Shown here piece after piece: positions 6,491-14,093 of a stretch of 21,792 bases of DNA (positions are counted from its first letter, which is position 1; each line of letters starts with the position of its first letter). Origin of the DNA: Bacteroidales bacterium (lineage in GTDB: Bacteria > Bacteroidota > Bacteroidia > Bacteroidales > UBA7960). The stretch spans positions 1 through 21,792 of the forward strand of contig PWND01000201.1 of NCBI GenBank assembly GCA_003557965.1, given 5' to 3'. The notes below the pieces were generated by a model. That model did no database searches, had not been told where the DNA came from, and worked only from the letters and a program-made list of their open reading frames with translations. Made by a program: the position numbers and the translations under genes.

Positions 6491-8497
6491 ATGGCTTTAA
6501 AAGACTTTCAAAAAGCAATACTACAAGGCATACCGGATGATTTGCCGGCTCCTAAACCTTATGATACTGAACTAAATCATGCTCCAAAGAGGAAGGATAT
6601 TCTTAGTAAAGAGGAAAAGCAACTTGCATTAAAAAATGCGTTAAGATATTTTCCCAGCAAGCATCACTCAATGCTGGCTCCTGAATTTGCTGATGAACTT
6701 GAAAAGTTTGGAAGAATTTATATGCATAGGTTTAGGCCGTCGTATAAAATCCATGCACGCAAGATAAATCAATTTCCGCATAAATCTAAGCAGGCTGCAG
6801 CGATTATGCTTATGCTGTCAAACAACCTTGATAAAGCTGTTGCTCAACACCCCCATGAGTTAATTACCTATGGTGGCAATGGTGCTGTATTTCAAAACTG
6901 GGCACAGTATCTTATCTGTATGAAGTATCTTGCAGAGATGACTGATGAGCAAACGCTTGTACTGTACAGCGGCCATCCTATGGGTTTGTTTCCTTCACAC
7001 AGCGATGCACCAAGAGTTGTAGTCACAAATGGCATGATGATTCCAAACTATTCTAAGCCTGATGACTGGGAAAGGTTTAATGCGCTTGGTGTAACACAAT
7101 ATGGCCAGATGACTGCCGGTTCTTTTATGTATATCGGGCCACAGGGCATAGTTCATGGAACTACTATTACGGTTTTAAATGCAGCAAGAAGAATAGATCA
7201 AACATCTAACGACTTATCAGGTAAGGTGTTTGTTTCGAGTGGGCTGGGCGGTATGTCAGGAGCACAGCCAAAGGCTGCTGTAATTGCCGGAGGAATTGGT
7301 GTAGTTGCCGAAATTAATCCCAAAGTTACTGAACTCAGACACTCACAGAAATGGGTTGATGAAGTTTTTAATGACCTTGACACACTTATTGATCGTATTG
7401 AAGATGCGCGCTCCAAAAAGGAAGCTGTTTCTTTGGCATACCAGGGAAATATTGTTGACCTTTGGGAAAGGTTTGCTGAAAGAAATATTAAGGTTGAACT
7501 GGGTTCAGACCAAACAAGCCTTCATAACCCATACTCAGGTGGATATTACCCGGCAGGATTAAGCTTTGATGAAGCTAATGAAATGATTGCTGAAAATGCC
7601 GAAGAGTTTAAAAAGCATGTCCAGGAGTCATTAAAAAGGCATGTTATTGCAATAAACAAAATGACAGAACAGGGAATGTACTTCTGGGATTATGGAAATG
7701 CATTTTTGCTTGAAGCCGGCAGAGCAGGAGCGGACGTTTTTAAAGACGATGGAACTTATAAATATCAATCGTATGTGCAGGATATTATGGGCCCTATGTG
7801 CTTTGACTATGGGTTTGGGCCGTTTAGATGGGTATGTGCCTCTTCAGACCCGGATGATCTGAAAAAAACTGATAAAATTGCTGCTGATATTATCAGGGAA
7901 ATGATTGAAACTGAACCTGATGAAATTAAATTGCAATTAGCTGATAATTTAAGATGGATAGAACAAGCACAAGAAAATAATCTTGTTGTTGGTTCGCAAG
8001 CCAGGATATTATATGCCGACGCAAAGGGCAGAATTAAAATAGCAGAGGCTTTTAATAAAGCGATTGCTATGAAAGAGATTAGCGCTCCAATTATCCTGGG
8101 ACGAGACCACCATGATGTGTCAGGTACAGATTCACCATATCGCGAAACATCAAACATTTATGATGGCTCACAGTTTACTGCTGACATGGCAATTCATAAC
8201 GTTATTGGCGACAGCTTCAGAGGCGCAACATGGGTGTCAATACACAATGGCGGTGGTGTTGGCTGGGGCGAATCAATAAACGGAGGCTTCGGGCTCGTTC
8301 TTGATGGAACTTATGAAGCCGAAAGAAGGCTTAAGGCTATGCTGTTTTGGGATGTGAATAACGGAATTGCCAGAAGAAGCTGGGCAAGAAACCATGAAGC
8401 AATTTCTACAATTAAAAGAGCAATGCAGGAAGAAACAAAACTCAAGGTAACTTTGCCAAACCTTGTTGATGACTCTTTGTTAGAAAGATTGTTTTAA
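6491..8497 (+). CDS. hutU: Urocanate hydratase, long (vertebrate-like) form
   Basis: 668 residues. Converts urocanate to imidazolone propionate, the second step of histidine degradation, using NAD as an electrophilic cofactor. Conserved blocks: LITYGGNG (125-131), MTAGSFMYIGPQGI, the NAD-site block GLGGMSGAQ (251-259), DYGNAFLLEAGRAGADV, RDHHDVSGTDSPYRETSN (about 537 onward) and HNGGGVGWGE (about 585). Bacterial HutU proteins such as that of Pseudomonas are about 555 residues. This one follows mammalian UROC1 (about 676 residues) along its whole length, including an extra N-terminal region and inserts. Where Pseudomonas HutU has its active-site Cys (ARICWLG), this protein reads ARILYAD with Leu507. 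No other histidine-degradation gene is in the window, so any hut pathway is split. Identity is secure. Confidence 0.95.
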   Translation: MALKDFQKAILQGIPDDLPAPKPYDTELNHAPKRKDILSKEEKQLALKNALRYFPSKHHSMLAPEFADELEKFGRIYMHRFRPSYKIHARKINQFPHKSKQAAAIMLMLSNNLDKAVAQHPHELITYGGNGAVFQNWAQYLICMKYLAEMTDEQTLVLYSGHPMGLFPSHSDAPRVVVTNGMMIPNYSKPDDWERFNALGVTQYGQMTAGSFMYIGPQGIVHGTTITVLNAARRIDQTSNDLSGKVFVSSGLGGMSGAQPKAAVIAGGIGVVAEINPKVTELRHSQKWVDEVFNDLDTLIDRIEDARSKKEAVSLAYQGNIVDLWERFAERNIKVELGSDQTSLHNPYSGGYYPAGLSFDEANEMIAENAEEFKKHVQESLKRHVIAINKMTEQGMYFWDYGNAFLLEAGRAGADVFKDDGTYKYQSYVQDIMGPMCFDYGFGPFRWVCASSDPDDLKKTDKIAADIIREMIETEPDEIKLQLADNLRWIEQAQENNLVVGSQARILYADAKGRIKIAEAFNKAIAMKEISAPIILGRDHHDVSGTDSPYRETSNIYDGSQFTADMAIHNVIGDSFRGATWVSIHNGGGVGWGESINGGFGLVLDGTYEAERRLKAMLFWDVNNGIARRSWARNHEAISTIKRAMQEETKLKVTLPNLVDDSLLERLF

Positions 8498-8576
8498 TTA
8501 TTTATTCATTGATTTTATTTTTTTTCGTAATTTTAAAGTGATATTAGTTTCTCCATTAATTTAACTACCGGCAAAA

Positions 8577-9005
8577 ATGAATATTTATAGTTTTTGTTAT
8601 CTGAAAAAAAATAGAATAATTATAGCTTTATTGGCTGTAATTCTTATGTCATTACCAGCTTGTGAGCTGGATGACATTGATTCCCGTGATAAATTTATAG
8701 GGAAATGGCGGGTTTCTGAAAGTAGTGAATATTATGGCCCCCCGGCTATGTCATATACAGTTGACATCAAGGAAGGCGAGCTTGATGAAGATGAAATTAT
8801 TATTTCTAATTTTTATAATATGAATGTGGATGCCTATGCTTTTGTTTCCGGAAATAACATTACCATCCCACGCCAGTTGATTTGTGATGATACTATTGAA
8901 ATTGAAGGAAGCGGTAATTATACCAATAATGAAATCCACCTGAGTTACTCTGCAAATGATGGTGCTGTTTTGGATAACTTAACAGCAATTCTTACAAAGC
9001 CTTAA
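8577..9005 (+). CDS. Small lipoprotein, lipocalin-like
   Basis: 142 residues. A basic stretch (LKKNR), a hydrophobic run and the lipobox LPAC give a lipidated Cys29. The next residues, ELDDIDSRD, are acidic, resembling the charged stretch that can send Bacteroidota lipoproteins to the cell surface, so surface exposure is possible but inferred. The mature part starts DKFIGKWRVSESSE, the G-x-W context seen at the start of lipocalin-like barrels, and continues in short beta-prone stretches. Two further cysteines are not evident beyond one in LICDDT. I do not recognise a named family. thpR follows 24 bases after the stop and is probably cotranscribed. Confidence 0.72.
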   Translation: MNIYSFCYLKKNRIIIALLAVILMSLPACELDDIDSRDKFIGKWRVSESSEYYGPPAMSYTVDIKEGELDEDEIIISNFYNMNVDAYAFVSGNNITIPRQLICDDTIEIEGSGNYTNNEIHLSYSANDGAVLDNLTAILTKP

Positions 9006-9029
9006 TTTTTGTACTTCAATGCTGCTTTA

Positions 9030-9581
9030 ATGAGACTGTTTATTGGAATAGAAATTCCCGAAATACTAAAATCAAATATACAAGAACTTCAAAATGAACT
9101 TAGGTCAGCCGGAGTTAAAGGCCACTGGAAAAGAATTGAAAATCTGCATATCACTTTAGAATTTTTAGGTGAAATAAATCCGGAAATAATTAATGATATT
9201 TCTGCTATAATTAACAATGTTTCAAAGATGCATGATAGCTTTAAGCTATCAATTGAAGGCCTGGGAGCCTTCCCAAACTTCAGGAGGCCTCACACCTTGT
9301 GGACAGGAATAAAGGGTAATACCGGTACACTCCAGCTTATCAGGGAAGAAATGCACAAAGAATTATTGAAACTAAATTTAAAGCTTGACAACAGGCCGTA
9401 TAAACCACACTTAACAATTGCATCCCGCCCAAAGATATATAATGCCAATATCGATGAATTTAAAACCGTAAAACTTGGTGAGTTCGCTGTAAATGATATT
9501 ATGCTTTTTGAAAGTAAGGTAGGTAACGGGAAAAGAGTATATAACTGCTTATACAAATCATGCCTTAATCACAGCTTGTAA
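9030..9581 (+). CDS. thpR: RNA 2',3'-cyclic phosphodiesterase (2H family)
   Basis: 183 residues from the ATG at 9030, which gives the family's usual opening MRLFIGIEIPE. An upstream in-frame TTG at 9009 is less likely. The two H-x-T signatures of the 2H phosphoesterase fold are present: HITLEFLG (His40, Thr42) and HLTIAS (His127, Thr129). WTGIKG and the FESKVGNGKRVYNCLY end also fit. The family hydrolyses 2',3'-cyclic phosphates on RNA ends and can ligate 2'-5' half-tRNAs in vitro; the physiological substrate is uncertain. It is convergent with the DUF4296 gene, only 8 bases between the stops. Confidence 0.92.
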   Translation: MRLFIGIEIPEILKSNIQELQNELRSAGVKGHWKRIENLHITLEFLGEINPEIINDISAIINNVSKMHDSFKLSIEGLGAFPNFRRPHTLWTGIKGNTGTLQLIREEMHKELLKLNLKLDNRPYKPHLTIASRPKIYNANIDEFKTVKLGEFAVNDIMLFESKVGNGKRVYNCLYKSCLNHSL

Positions 9582-9589
9582 AGAATGTT

Positions 9590-9952
9590 CTATTTTTTAT
9601 CTTCATCACTTAGTTTACTCTCCATTACACTAAGAGAATACATTATTTCATCATGAATTTCTGTCATAATTTCTCGTTCCAATACGTAGCACTCAATTGC
9701 TTTTTCAACTTCTTCTTTTGTTGTGTCGTGTTTTTTAAAGAGAGCATTATAATATATTGAAACGGAGTCCAACACCACTTCCTCGCTGCCGTGTACCTTG
9801 TGCAAGCTTGCTTCAACCAGGTATATATCTGTTAATATTTCAGTAAATTTTTCCTTATCCATTATACCTTTGCATGGGTTTTTGCTGCCGGTCAGCCCAC
9901 AACTGCTAAGAAATAATGTAATTAACAAAATAATGCTAATGGCTGTTTTCAT
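9590..9952 (-). CDS. DUF4296 domain lipoprotein
   Basis: 120 residues from the ATG at 9952. Signal peptide with lipobox FLSSC gives lipidated Cys18. The domain follows with MDKEKFTEILTDIYLVEASL (31-50), the conserved opening of DUF4296, then a helical region ending in a charged tail (SDEDKK). It is a Bacteroidota-specific family of unknown function. The gene starts 4 bases after the dihydroorotase stop (TAAAAACATG), so it is the last gene of that operon; a TTG start five codons earlier would overlap the upstream gene and is less likely. Confidence 0.85.
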   Translation of the reverse strand: MKTAISIILLITLFLSSCGLTGSKNPCKGIMDKEKFTEILTDIYLVEASLHKVHGSEEVVLDSVSIYYNALFKKHDTTKEEVEKAIECYVLEREIMTEIHDEIMYSLSVMESKLSDEDKK

Positions 9953-9956
9953 GTTT

Positions 9957-11309
9957 TTATCTGTCAAACTCTAAAGGCATTCCTTTATATTCATTATTAA
10001 TAACACCATTGTCATAAACTTTATTGCCATTTACAAAAGTATAAATAACAGAGGAACTGAAAGAGGTGTTTTCTAAAGGCGACCATCCACATTTATACAG
10101 GATGTTTTCTTTGTTTACTTTAATGCCTTTACTCATGTCAATTACTACAATGTCAGCGTAATATCCTTTTTTTATATACCCCCTTTTTTTAATGTTAAAG
10201 CATATTGCAGGGTTATGACACATTTTTTCAACCACTTTTTCCAATGAAATTCTTCCTGATTTGTAATTTTCAATCATAAGTTGTAATGAATGCTGAACCA
10301 TTGGAGCTCCTGAAGGGCAATTTAAATATGGGTTGTCTTTTTCATTTATTGTATGTGGTGCATGATCTGTTGCAATTATATCAATTTTATCACTTATCAG
10401 TGCCTCCCATAATGCATCTTTGTCAGATTGATTTTTAATGGCAGGGTTCCACTTAATAAGCCCTGCTTTTTTATCATAATCTTTATCCGTAAACCATAAA
10501 TGATGAACACAAACTTCTGATGTTATTCTCTTGGTTTCTGACAGGGTTTTATCACTTAAAAGCTTGGTTTCTGCTTCTGTACTCAGATGTAAAAGATGAA
10601 GCCTTGTGTCGAATTTTTTTGCTAACTCAATTGCTTTGCTGCTCGAGGCAAAACATGCTTTGTGGCTTCTTATTTCACAATGCATCGAAAAAGGTATGTT
10701 GTTGCCGTATTTTTCAATCGCCTTATTAGTATTTTCTTTTATAATGCTTTCTTCTTCGCAATGAACAGCAACAGGTAAATTATAAAGCTGTGAAAAGATT
10801 TTTTCAAGGGAATTTATATTATCAACAAGCATATTCCCTGTGCTTGAACCCATAAAAACTTTCACTCCGCAGACACTTGCCGTATCAGTAGCAATTAGTT
10901 CTTTGATATTGTTATTTGTAGCCCCGATATAGAAGGAATAGTTTGCTACACTTTTATCTGCTCCTATGCGAAACTTTTCTTCCAGTAATTTTTGTGTAGT
11001 AGTTTGAGGAATGGTATTTGGCATTTCCATAAATGAGGTTATCCCGCCTGCAACAGCCGCCTGTGATTCAGTATGAATGTCACCTTTTTGGGTTAATCCG
11101 GGTTCACGAAAATGTACCTGGTCATCAATTATCCCGGGTAATATATATTTGCCCGAACAGTCTATTACTTCAGCATCGGAAGGTATTGATTCAGGCAGGT
11201 TGATTGTAAAAATGTTTTCAATAAAGGGTTTATTAATCAGTATGTGGCCGTAAAATATTTTCCCCTCATTTATAATTTGGGCGTTTTTTAGTAAAACAAA
11301 TCTTGACAT
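9957..11309 (-). CDS. pyrC: Dihydroorotase
   Basis: 450 residues. Amidohydrolase that cyclises N-carbamoyl-aspartate to dihydroorotate, third step of pyrimidine synthesis. Layout: a beta-sandwich N-terminal part; the metal loop PGIIDDQVHFREPG (58-71); TESQAAVAGGITSFMEMPNT; KVFMGSSTGN (Lys150 region); AVHCEEE with His183; HLLHLST (238-244); and ATDHAPHT with Asp315. The first metal ligand pair, normally H-x-H in D-V-H-V-H, reads Q64-V-H66, so one canonical histidine is missing. I recall the same DDQVHFREPG in other Bacteroidota dihydroorotases, so this is probably a lineage variant. Middle gene of an operon: 19 bases after the mannosyltransferase-like gene and 4 bases before the DUF4296 gene. 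Confidence 0.9.
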   Translation of the reverse strand: MSRFVLLKNAQIINEGKIFYGHILINKPFIENIFTINLPESIPSDAEVIDCSGKYILPGIIDDQVHFREPGLTQKGDIHTESQAAVAGGITSFMEMPNTIPQTTTQKLLEEKFRIGADKSVANYSFYIGATNNNIKELIATDTASVCGVKVFMGSSTGNMLVDNINSLEKIFSQLYNLPVAVHCEEESIIKENTNKAIEKYGNNIPFSMHCEIRSHKACFASSSKAIELAKKFDTRLHLLHLSTEAETKLLSDKTLSETKRITSEVCVHHLWFTDKDYDKKAGLIKWNPAIKNQSDKDALWEALISDKIDIIATDHAPHTINEKDNPYLNCPSGAPMVQHSLQLMIENYKSGRISLEKVVEKMCHNPAICFNIKKRGYIKKGYYADIVVIDMSKGIKVNKENILYKCGWSPLENTSFSSSVIYTFVNGNKVYDNGVINNEYKGMPLEFDR

Positions 11310-11328
11310 TTTGTTTTGGATTAATTCC

Positions 11329-12099
11329 TTATGAACTCGCTATGGCTTCTTTGTTTTTCTTCTTATACTTACTGTTGTAATGCCCGAATATACTTTTTAG
11401 CCTGAGCCTTATTACGCCCAACACGGCTTCTTTGAAGATGCCTTTGCTCATTTTTGAGTCCCCTTCTGACCTGTCCATGAATATTATTGATACTTCTTTT
11501 ATTTTAAAACCTAATTTCCATGCAGTGTATTTCATTTCTATCTGAAAAGCATAGCCGATAAATCTGATGTCATCAAGATTTATTGTTTCTAAAACTTTTC
11601 TTTTGTAGCACTTGAAACCTGCTGTGGTATCCCTCACTTTCATCCTTGTGATTAACCTTACATAAGCAGAAGCATAATATGACATTAATACCCTGCCAAT
11701 AGGCCAGTTAACTACATTAACACCATTAATATAGCGTGAACCTATTGATAAGTCGTATCCTTCAATTTCGCAGGCATTATAAAGCTTTAACAAGTCATCA
11801 GGATTATGCGAAAAGTCAGCATCCATTTCAAAAATGTACTCATAATCATGGTTTAATGCCCATTTAAAACCTTTAATGTATGCTGTACCAAGTCCAAGTT
11901 TTCCGGGCCTTGTTTCTAAAAACAACTTATTTTTAAACTCAGGCATAAGGCCTCTGACAATATCTGCAGTTCCGTCTGGTGAATTATCATCAACTACAAG
12001 AATATGGAATTCTTTCGGCAAAGAAAAAACTTTCCTTATTATTTTTTCAATGTTGCTTTTTTCCTGGTATGTAGGTATGATAATTAAACTATCGCTCAC
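11329..12099 (-). CDS. Polyprenol-phosphate mannosyltransferase-like (Dpm1-type) GT2
   Basis: 256 residues, a GT-A family 2 domain. It begins SLIIIPTYQEKSNIEKII, then HILVVDDNSPDGTADIV (34-48), the metal-binding EMDADFSHNP (91-100), IGSRYINGV and RDTTAGFKCYKR, which together are characteristic of dolichol/polyprenol-monophosphate mannose synthases. There is no C-terminal transmembrane domain, so it resembles the soluble single-domain type. The product would be a polyprenyl-phosphate sugar used as membrane donor for protein or lipid glycosylation; mannose is by family inference. First gene of the operon with pyrC and the DUF4296 gene. I found no clear TAnnTTTG box directly upstream. Confidence 0.88.
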   Translation of the reverse strand: MSDSLIIIPTYQEKSNIEKIIRKVFSLPKEFHILVVDDNSPDGTADIVRGLMPEFKNKLFLETRPGKLGLGTAYIKGFKWALNHDYEYIFEMDADFSHNPDDLLKLYNACEIEGYDLSIGSRYINGVNVVNWPIGRVLMSYYASAYVRLITRMKVRDTTAGFKCYKRKVLETINLDDIRFIGYAFQIEMKYTAWKLGFKIKEVSIIFMDRSEGDSKMSKGIFKEAVLGVIRLRLKSIFGHYNSKYKKKNKEAIASS

Positions 12100-12445
12100 T
12101 GTTTGTATCTTGCTTATAGGTTATTAAAAATAATCTGTAAAATTAGTTTTTTATTAAATGCAATCAAAATTTCATGTATATATTATTGCAATTTGTCCAT
12201 TATTTTGCGGGAGAACTCACCAAGTCACTAAGCATATATTCATCTCATTTCTAAATAAAAAACATAGTTGGCGAAAACCCGCTTAAGCTTTGTGCTGTAA
12301 AAATAATTAAGAAACTTTAAAAATCATTATTGAAAATATTATAATTTTATTAAATCTGTTTTATTTGGTTATTTTAAATAATAAATTAGCTTTGTATTAG
12401 TTCAGTATTTGTAATTATAAATATTAACTGTCAACGTTAAATAAG
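12100..12445. other. Divergent intergenic region
   Basis: A 346-base AT-rich gap between the mannosyltransferase-like gene (leftward) and the cysteine desulfurase gene (rightward). Apart from the rightward promoter at 12364-12394 I see no gene, tRNA or strong hairpin. A 5-base GCGGG/CCCGC pair (12207 and 12278) is too far apart to be meaningful. Confidence 0.6.
12364..12394 (+). promoter_or_regulatory. Bacteroidota-type promoter of the cysteine desulfurase gene
   Basis: TTTG at 12364-12367, then exactly 19 bases, then TAGCTTTG at 12387-12394: a full match to the TTTG / TAnnTTTG consensus with optimal spacing. Transcription from about 12400 would give a 45-base leader. The best promoter match in the window. 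Confidence 0.65.
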
Positions 12446-13576
12446 ATGATTTATTTTGATAATGCTGCCAGCACGCCTGTTTATGATATTGTTACTGATT
12501 ATATGAATAAGCTTCAAAAGAATGTGTTTGGCAATCCTTCTGCATCGCATTCTTTTGGCAGAAAAGCCAGGATAGAAGTAGAGCGTACACGAAAAAAAAT
12601 TGCTGAAAAGCTAAATGTGAAAACTTCAGAAATATACTTCACTTCAGGCGGCACGGAGGGTAATAATGCTATATTATGGGGCTGTGCAAGGGATTTGGAG
12701 AGAAAGGTTTTTATTACAAGCCCTACTGAGCACCCTTGTGTGCTTAATACTCTGGAGTCAATTTCAAAAGAATTGCCGGTTCAGGTTAAATTTGTAGATG
12801 TAAACTCAGAAGGTTACGTTGACCTTAAGCACCTGGATTTTTTATTATCAGAAAGCCCCAGGTCTGTTGTATCCTTAATGCATGCCAACAATGAAACAGG
12901 TGTGATTTTACCTGTTATGGATATTGCTTTTTTGTGCAAAAACCACAGAGCCTTGTTTCACTCTGACATTGTTCAATCTGCAGGTAAGCTTGATCTTGAC
13001 CTTGAAAAGTCAGGTTTTGATTTTGCAGTTGGAAGTGCACATAAATTCCATGGGCCTAAAGGAATAGGTTTTATGTATGTAAAATCTCCCAATTTTTTTA
13101 AATCATATACATCTGGCGGCCGCCAAGAAAGGAAAATGCGAGCAGGCACAGAAAATGTTGTTGGTATTTGTGGTATGGGTGTTGCTTTGGAATGGGCTCT
13201 CTACAACTTAGATGCTACCATTAATAATGTCAGGAACTTAAAAAACGAACTAATACGACTTCTTGAAGAGGAAATTCCGGAAGTGAAGTTTAATGGTGAC
13301 CCTAAAAATGAAAATTCTTTGCATACTATAGTTAACATTTCCCTGCCTGAAACTTATGATAAAGAGTTGCTGTTGGCAAAGCTTGATATTGAAGGAATAG
13401 CTGTATCGGCTGGCAGTGCTTGTAACTCCGGCGTAGAAAAGGGTTCGCATGTGCTTACAGCATTAGGAGCAGACCCTGCCAGGCCTGCTTTAAGGGTTTC
13501 TTTCAGCACTTATAATTCGATAGATGAAGTAAGAAAGTTTGTTGATGTGCTAAAGAAAATCAAAAAAGAAAAATAA
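12446..13576 (+). CDS. Cysteine desulfurase, NifS/IscS type
   Basis: 376 residues, fold-type I PLP enzyme of aminotransferase class V. It would release sulfur from cysteine as an enzyme-bound persulfide for Fe-S clusters or thio-modified tRNA. Seen: FDNAASTP at the N-terminus, TSGGTEGNN (66-74, phosphate binding), the TEHP histidine (His96), HANNETG (146-152), SDIVQSAGK with Asp174 and Gln177, the PLP lysine Lys200 in GSAHKFHGPKG, and the catalytic loop cysteine Cys326 in SAGSACNSG. The usual form of that loop is SACSSG; one Ser is Asn here. No iscU, iscR or suf gene is nearby, so the sulfur acceptor is unknown; a tRNA-thiolation role is as likely as Fe-S assembly. Confidence 0.92.
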   Translation: MIYFDNAASTPVYDIVTDYMNKLQKNVFGNPSASHSFGRKARIEVERTRKKIAEKLNVKTSEIYFTSGGTEGNNAILWGCARDLERKVFITSPTEHPCVLNTLESISKELPVQVKFVDVNSEGYVDLKHLDFLLSESPRSVVSLMHANNETGVILPVMDIAFLCKNHRALFHSDIVQSAGKLDLDLEKSGFDFAVGSAHKFHGPKGIGFMYVKSPNFFKSYTSGGRQERKMRAGTENVVGICGMGVALEWALYNLDATINNVRNLKNELIRLLEEEIPEVKFNGDPKNENSLHTIVNISLPETYDKELLLAKLDIEGIAVSAGSACNSGVEKGSHVLTALGADPARPALRVSFSTYNSIDEVRKFVDVLKKIKKEK

Positions 13577-13707
13577 GCTTTATCCCTCTTCAAACAAGAT
13601 TTTACATTATTTGTTAGATATATAAAAAAAATTCTATATAAACATAATTATGTCATTTTTTTTTGTATATTGCAGAATATAGTTTATTATTCATTAACTT
13701 TCATAAT

Positions 13708-14091
13708 ATGAGTAATTTAGAACAATACACCCTGGAATTTCCAATACGTACATCTTCAAAATTGTTGTACGTAATGATAAGCACCCCTGAGGGGCTTTCT
13801 CGTTGGTTTGCTGATTCTGTTGATATACAAGGTGATACTTTTGTTTTTAAGTGGGAGGGGTCAGAACAAAGAGCCCAGGTAGTTCAAAACATAGAAAATG
13901 AATTAATAGCTTTTAAGTGGCTAGAAGATAATCATAAAGACCATATTTTAGAGATGAAAATAGAAGAGGATTCTATAGCAGCAGGGGTTGCTCTTATAAT
14001 CACTGATCACTCTGATCCTTCAGATCTTGACTTTAATAAAAGGCTTATAACCTCACAAGTTTCAGTATTGCAAAGACATTTTCAAAGTTAA
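13708..14091 (+). CDS. START-like domain protein
   Basis: 127 residues from the ATG at 13708; an upstream in-frame ATG at 13663 adds 15 residues with no resemblance to the family and is less likely. The sequence MSNLEQYTLEFPIRTSSK, then STPEGLSRWFADSVDI, FVFKWEGSEQRAQVV, FKWLEDN and ALIITDHSDPSD is the SRPBCC/START-like fold typical of a small cytosolic Bacteroidota family, with the GLSRWFAD block shared with AHSA1-type proteins. A hydrophobic ligand is plausible for the fold but none is known to me. It follows the cysteine desulfurase by 131 bases on the same strand. It is convergent with the second class-V enzyme, with 2 bases between stops. Confidence 0.82.
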   Translation: MSNLEQYTLEFPIRTSSKLLYVMISTPEGLSRWFADSVDIQGDTFVFKWEGSEQRAQVVQNIENELIAFKWLEDNHKDHILEMKIEEDSIAAGVALIITDHSDPSDLDFNKRLITSQVSVLQRHFQS

Positions 14092-14093
14092 AA

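Noticed and set aside
9009..9029. TTG start adding seven residues to thpR
   Set aside because: The ATG at 9030 gives the standard MRLFIGI opening of the family.
9234..9250. 17-base near-perfect palindrome GATAGCTTTAAGCTATC
   Set aside because: It lies within the thpR coding frame with a one-base centre and no T-run, so it is probably coincidental.
13663..13707. Upstream ATG of the START-like gene
   Set aside because: The 15 extra residues are hydrophobic and unlike the family, whose proteins begin near MSNLEQYTLEFP.
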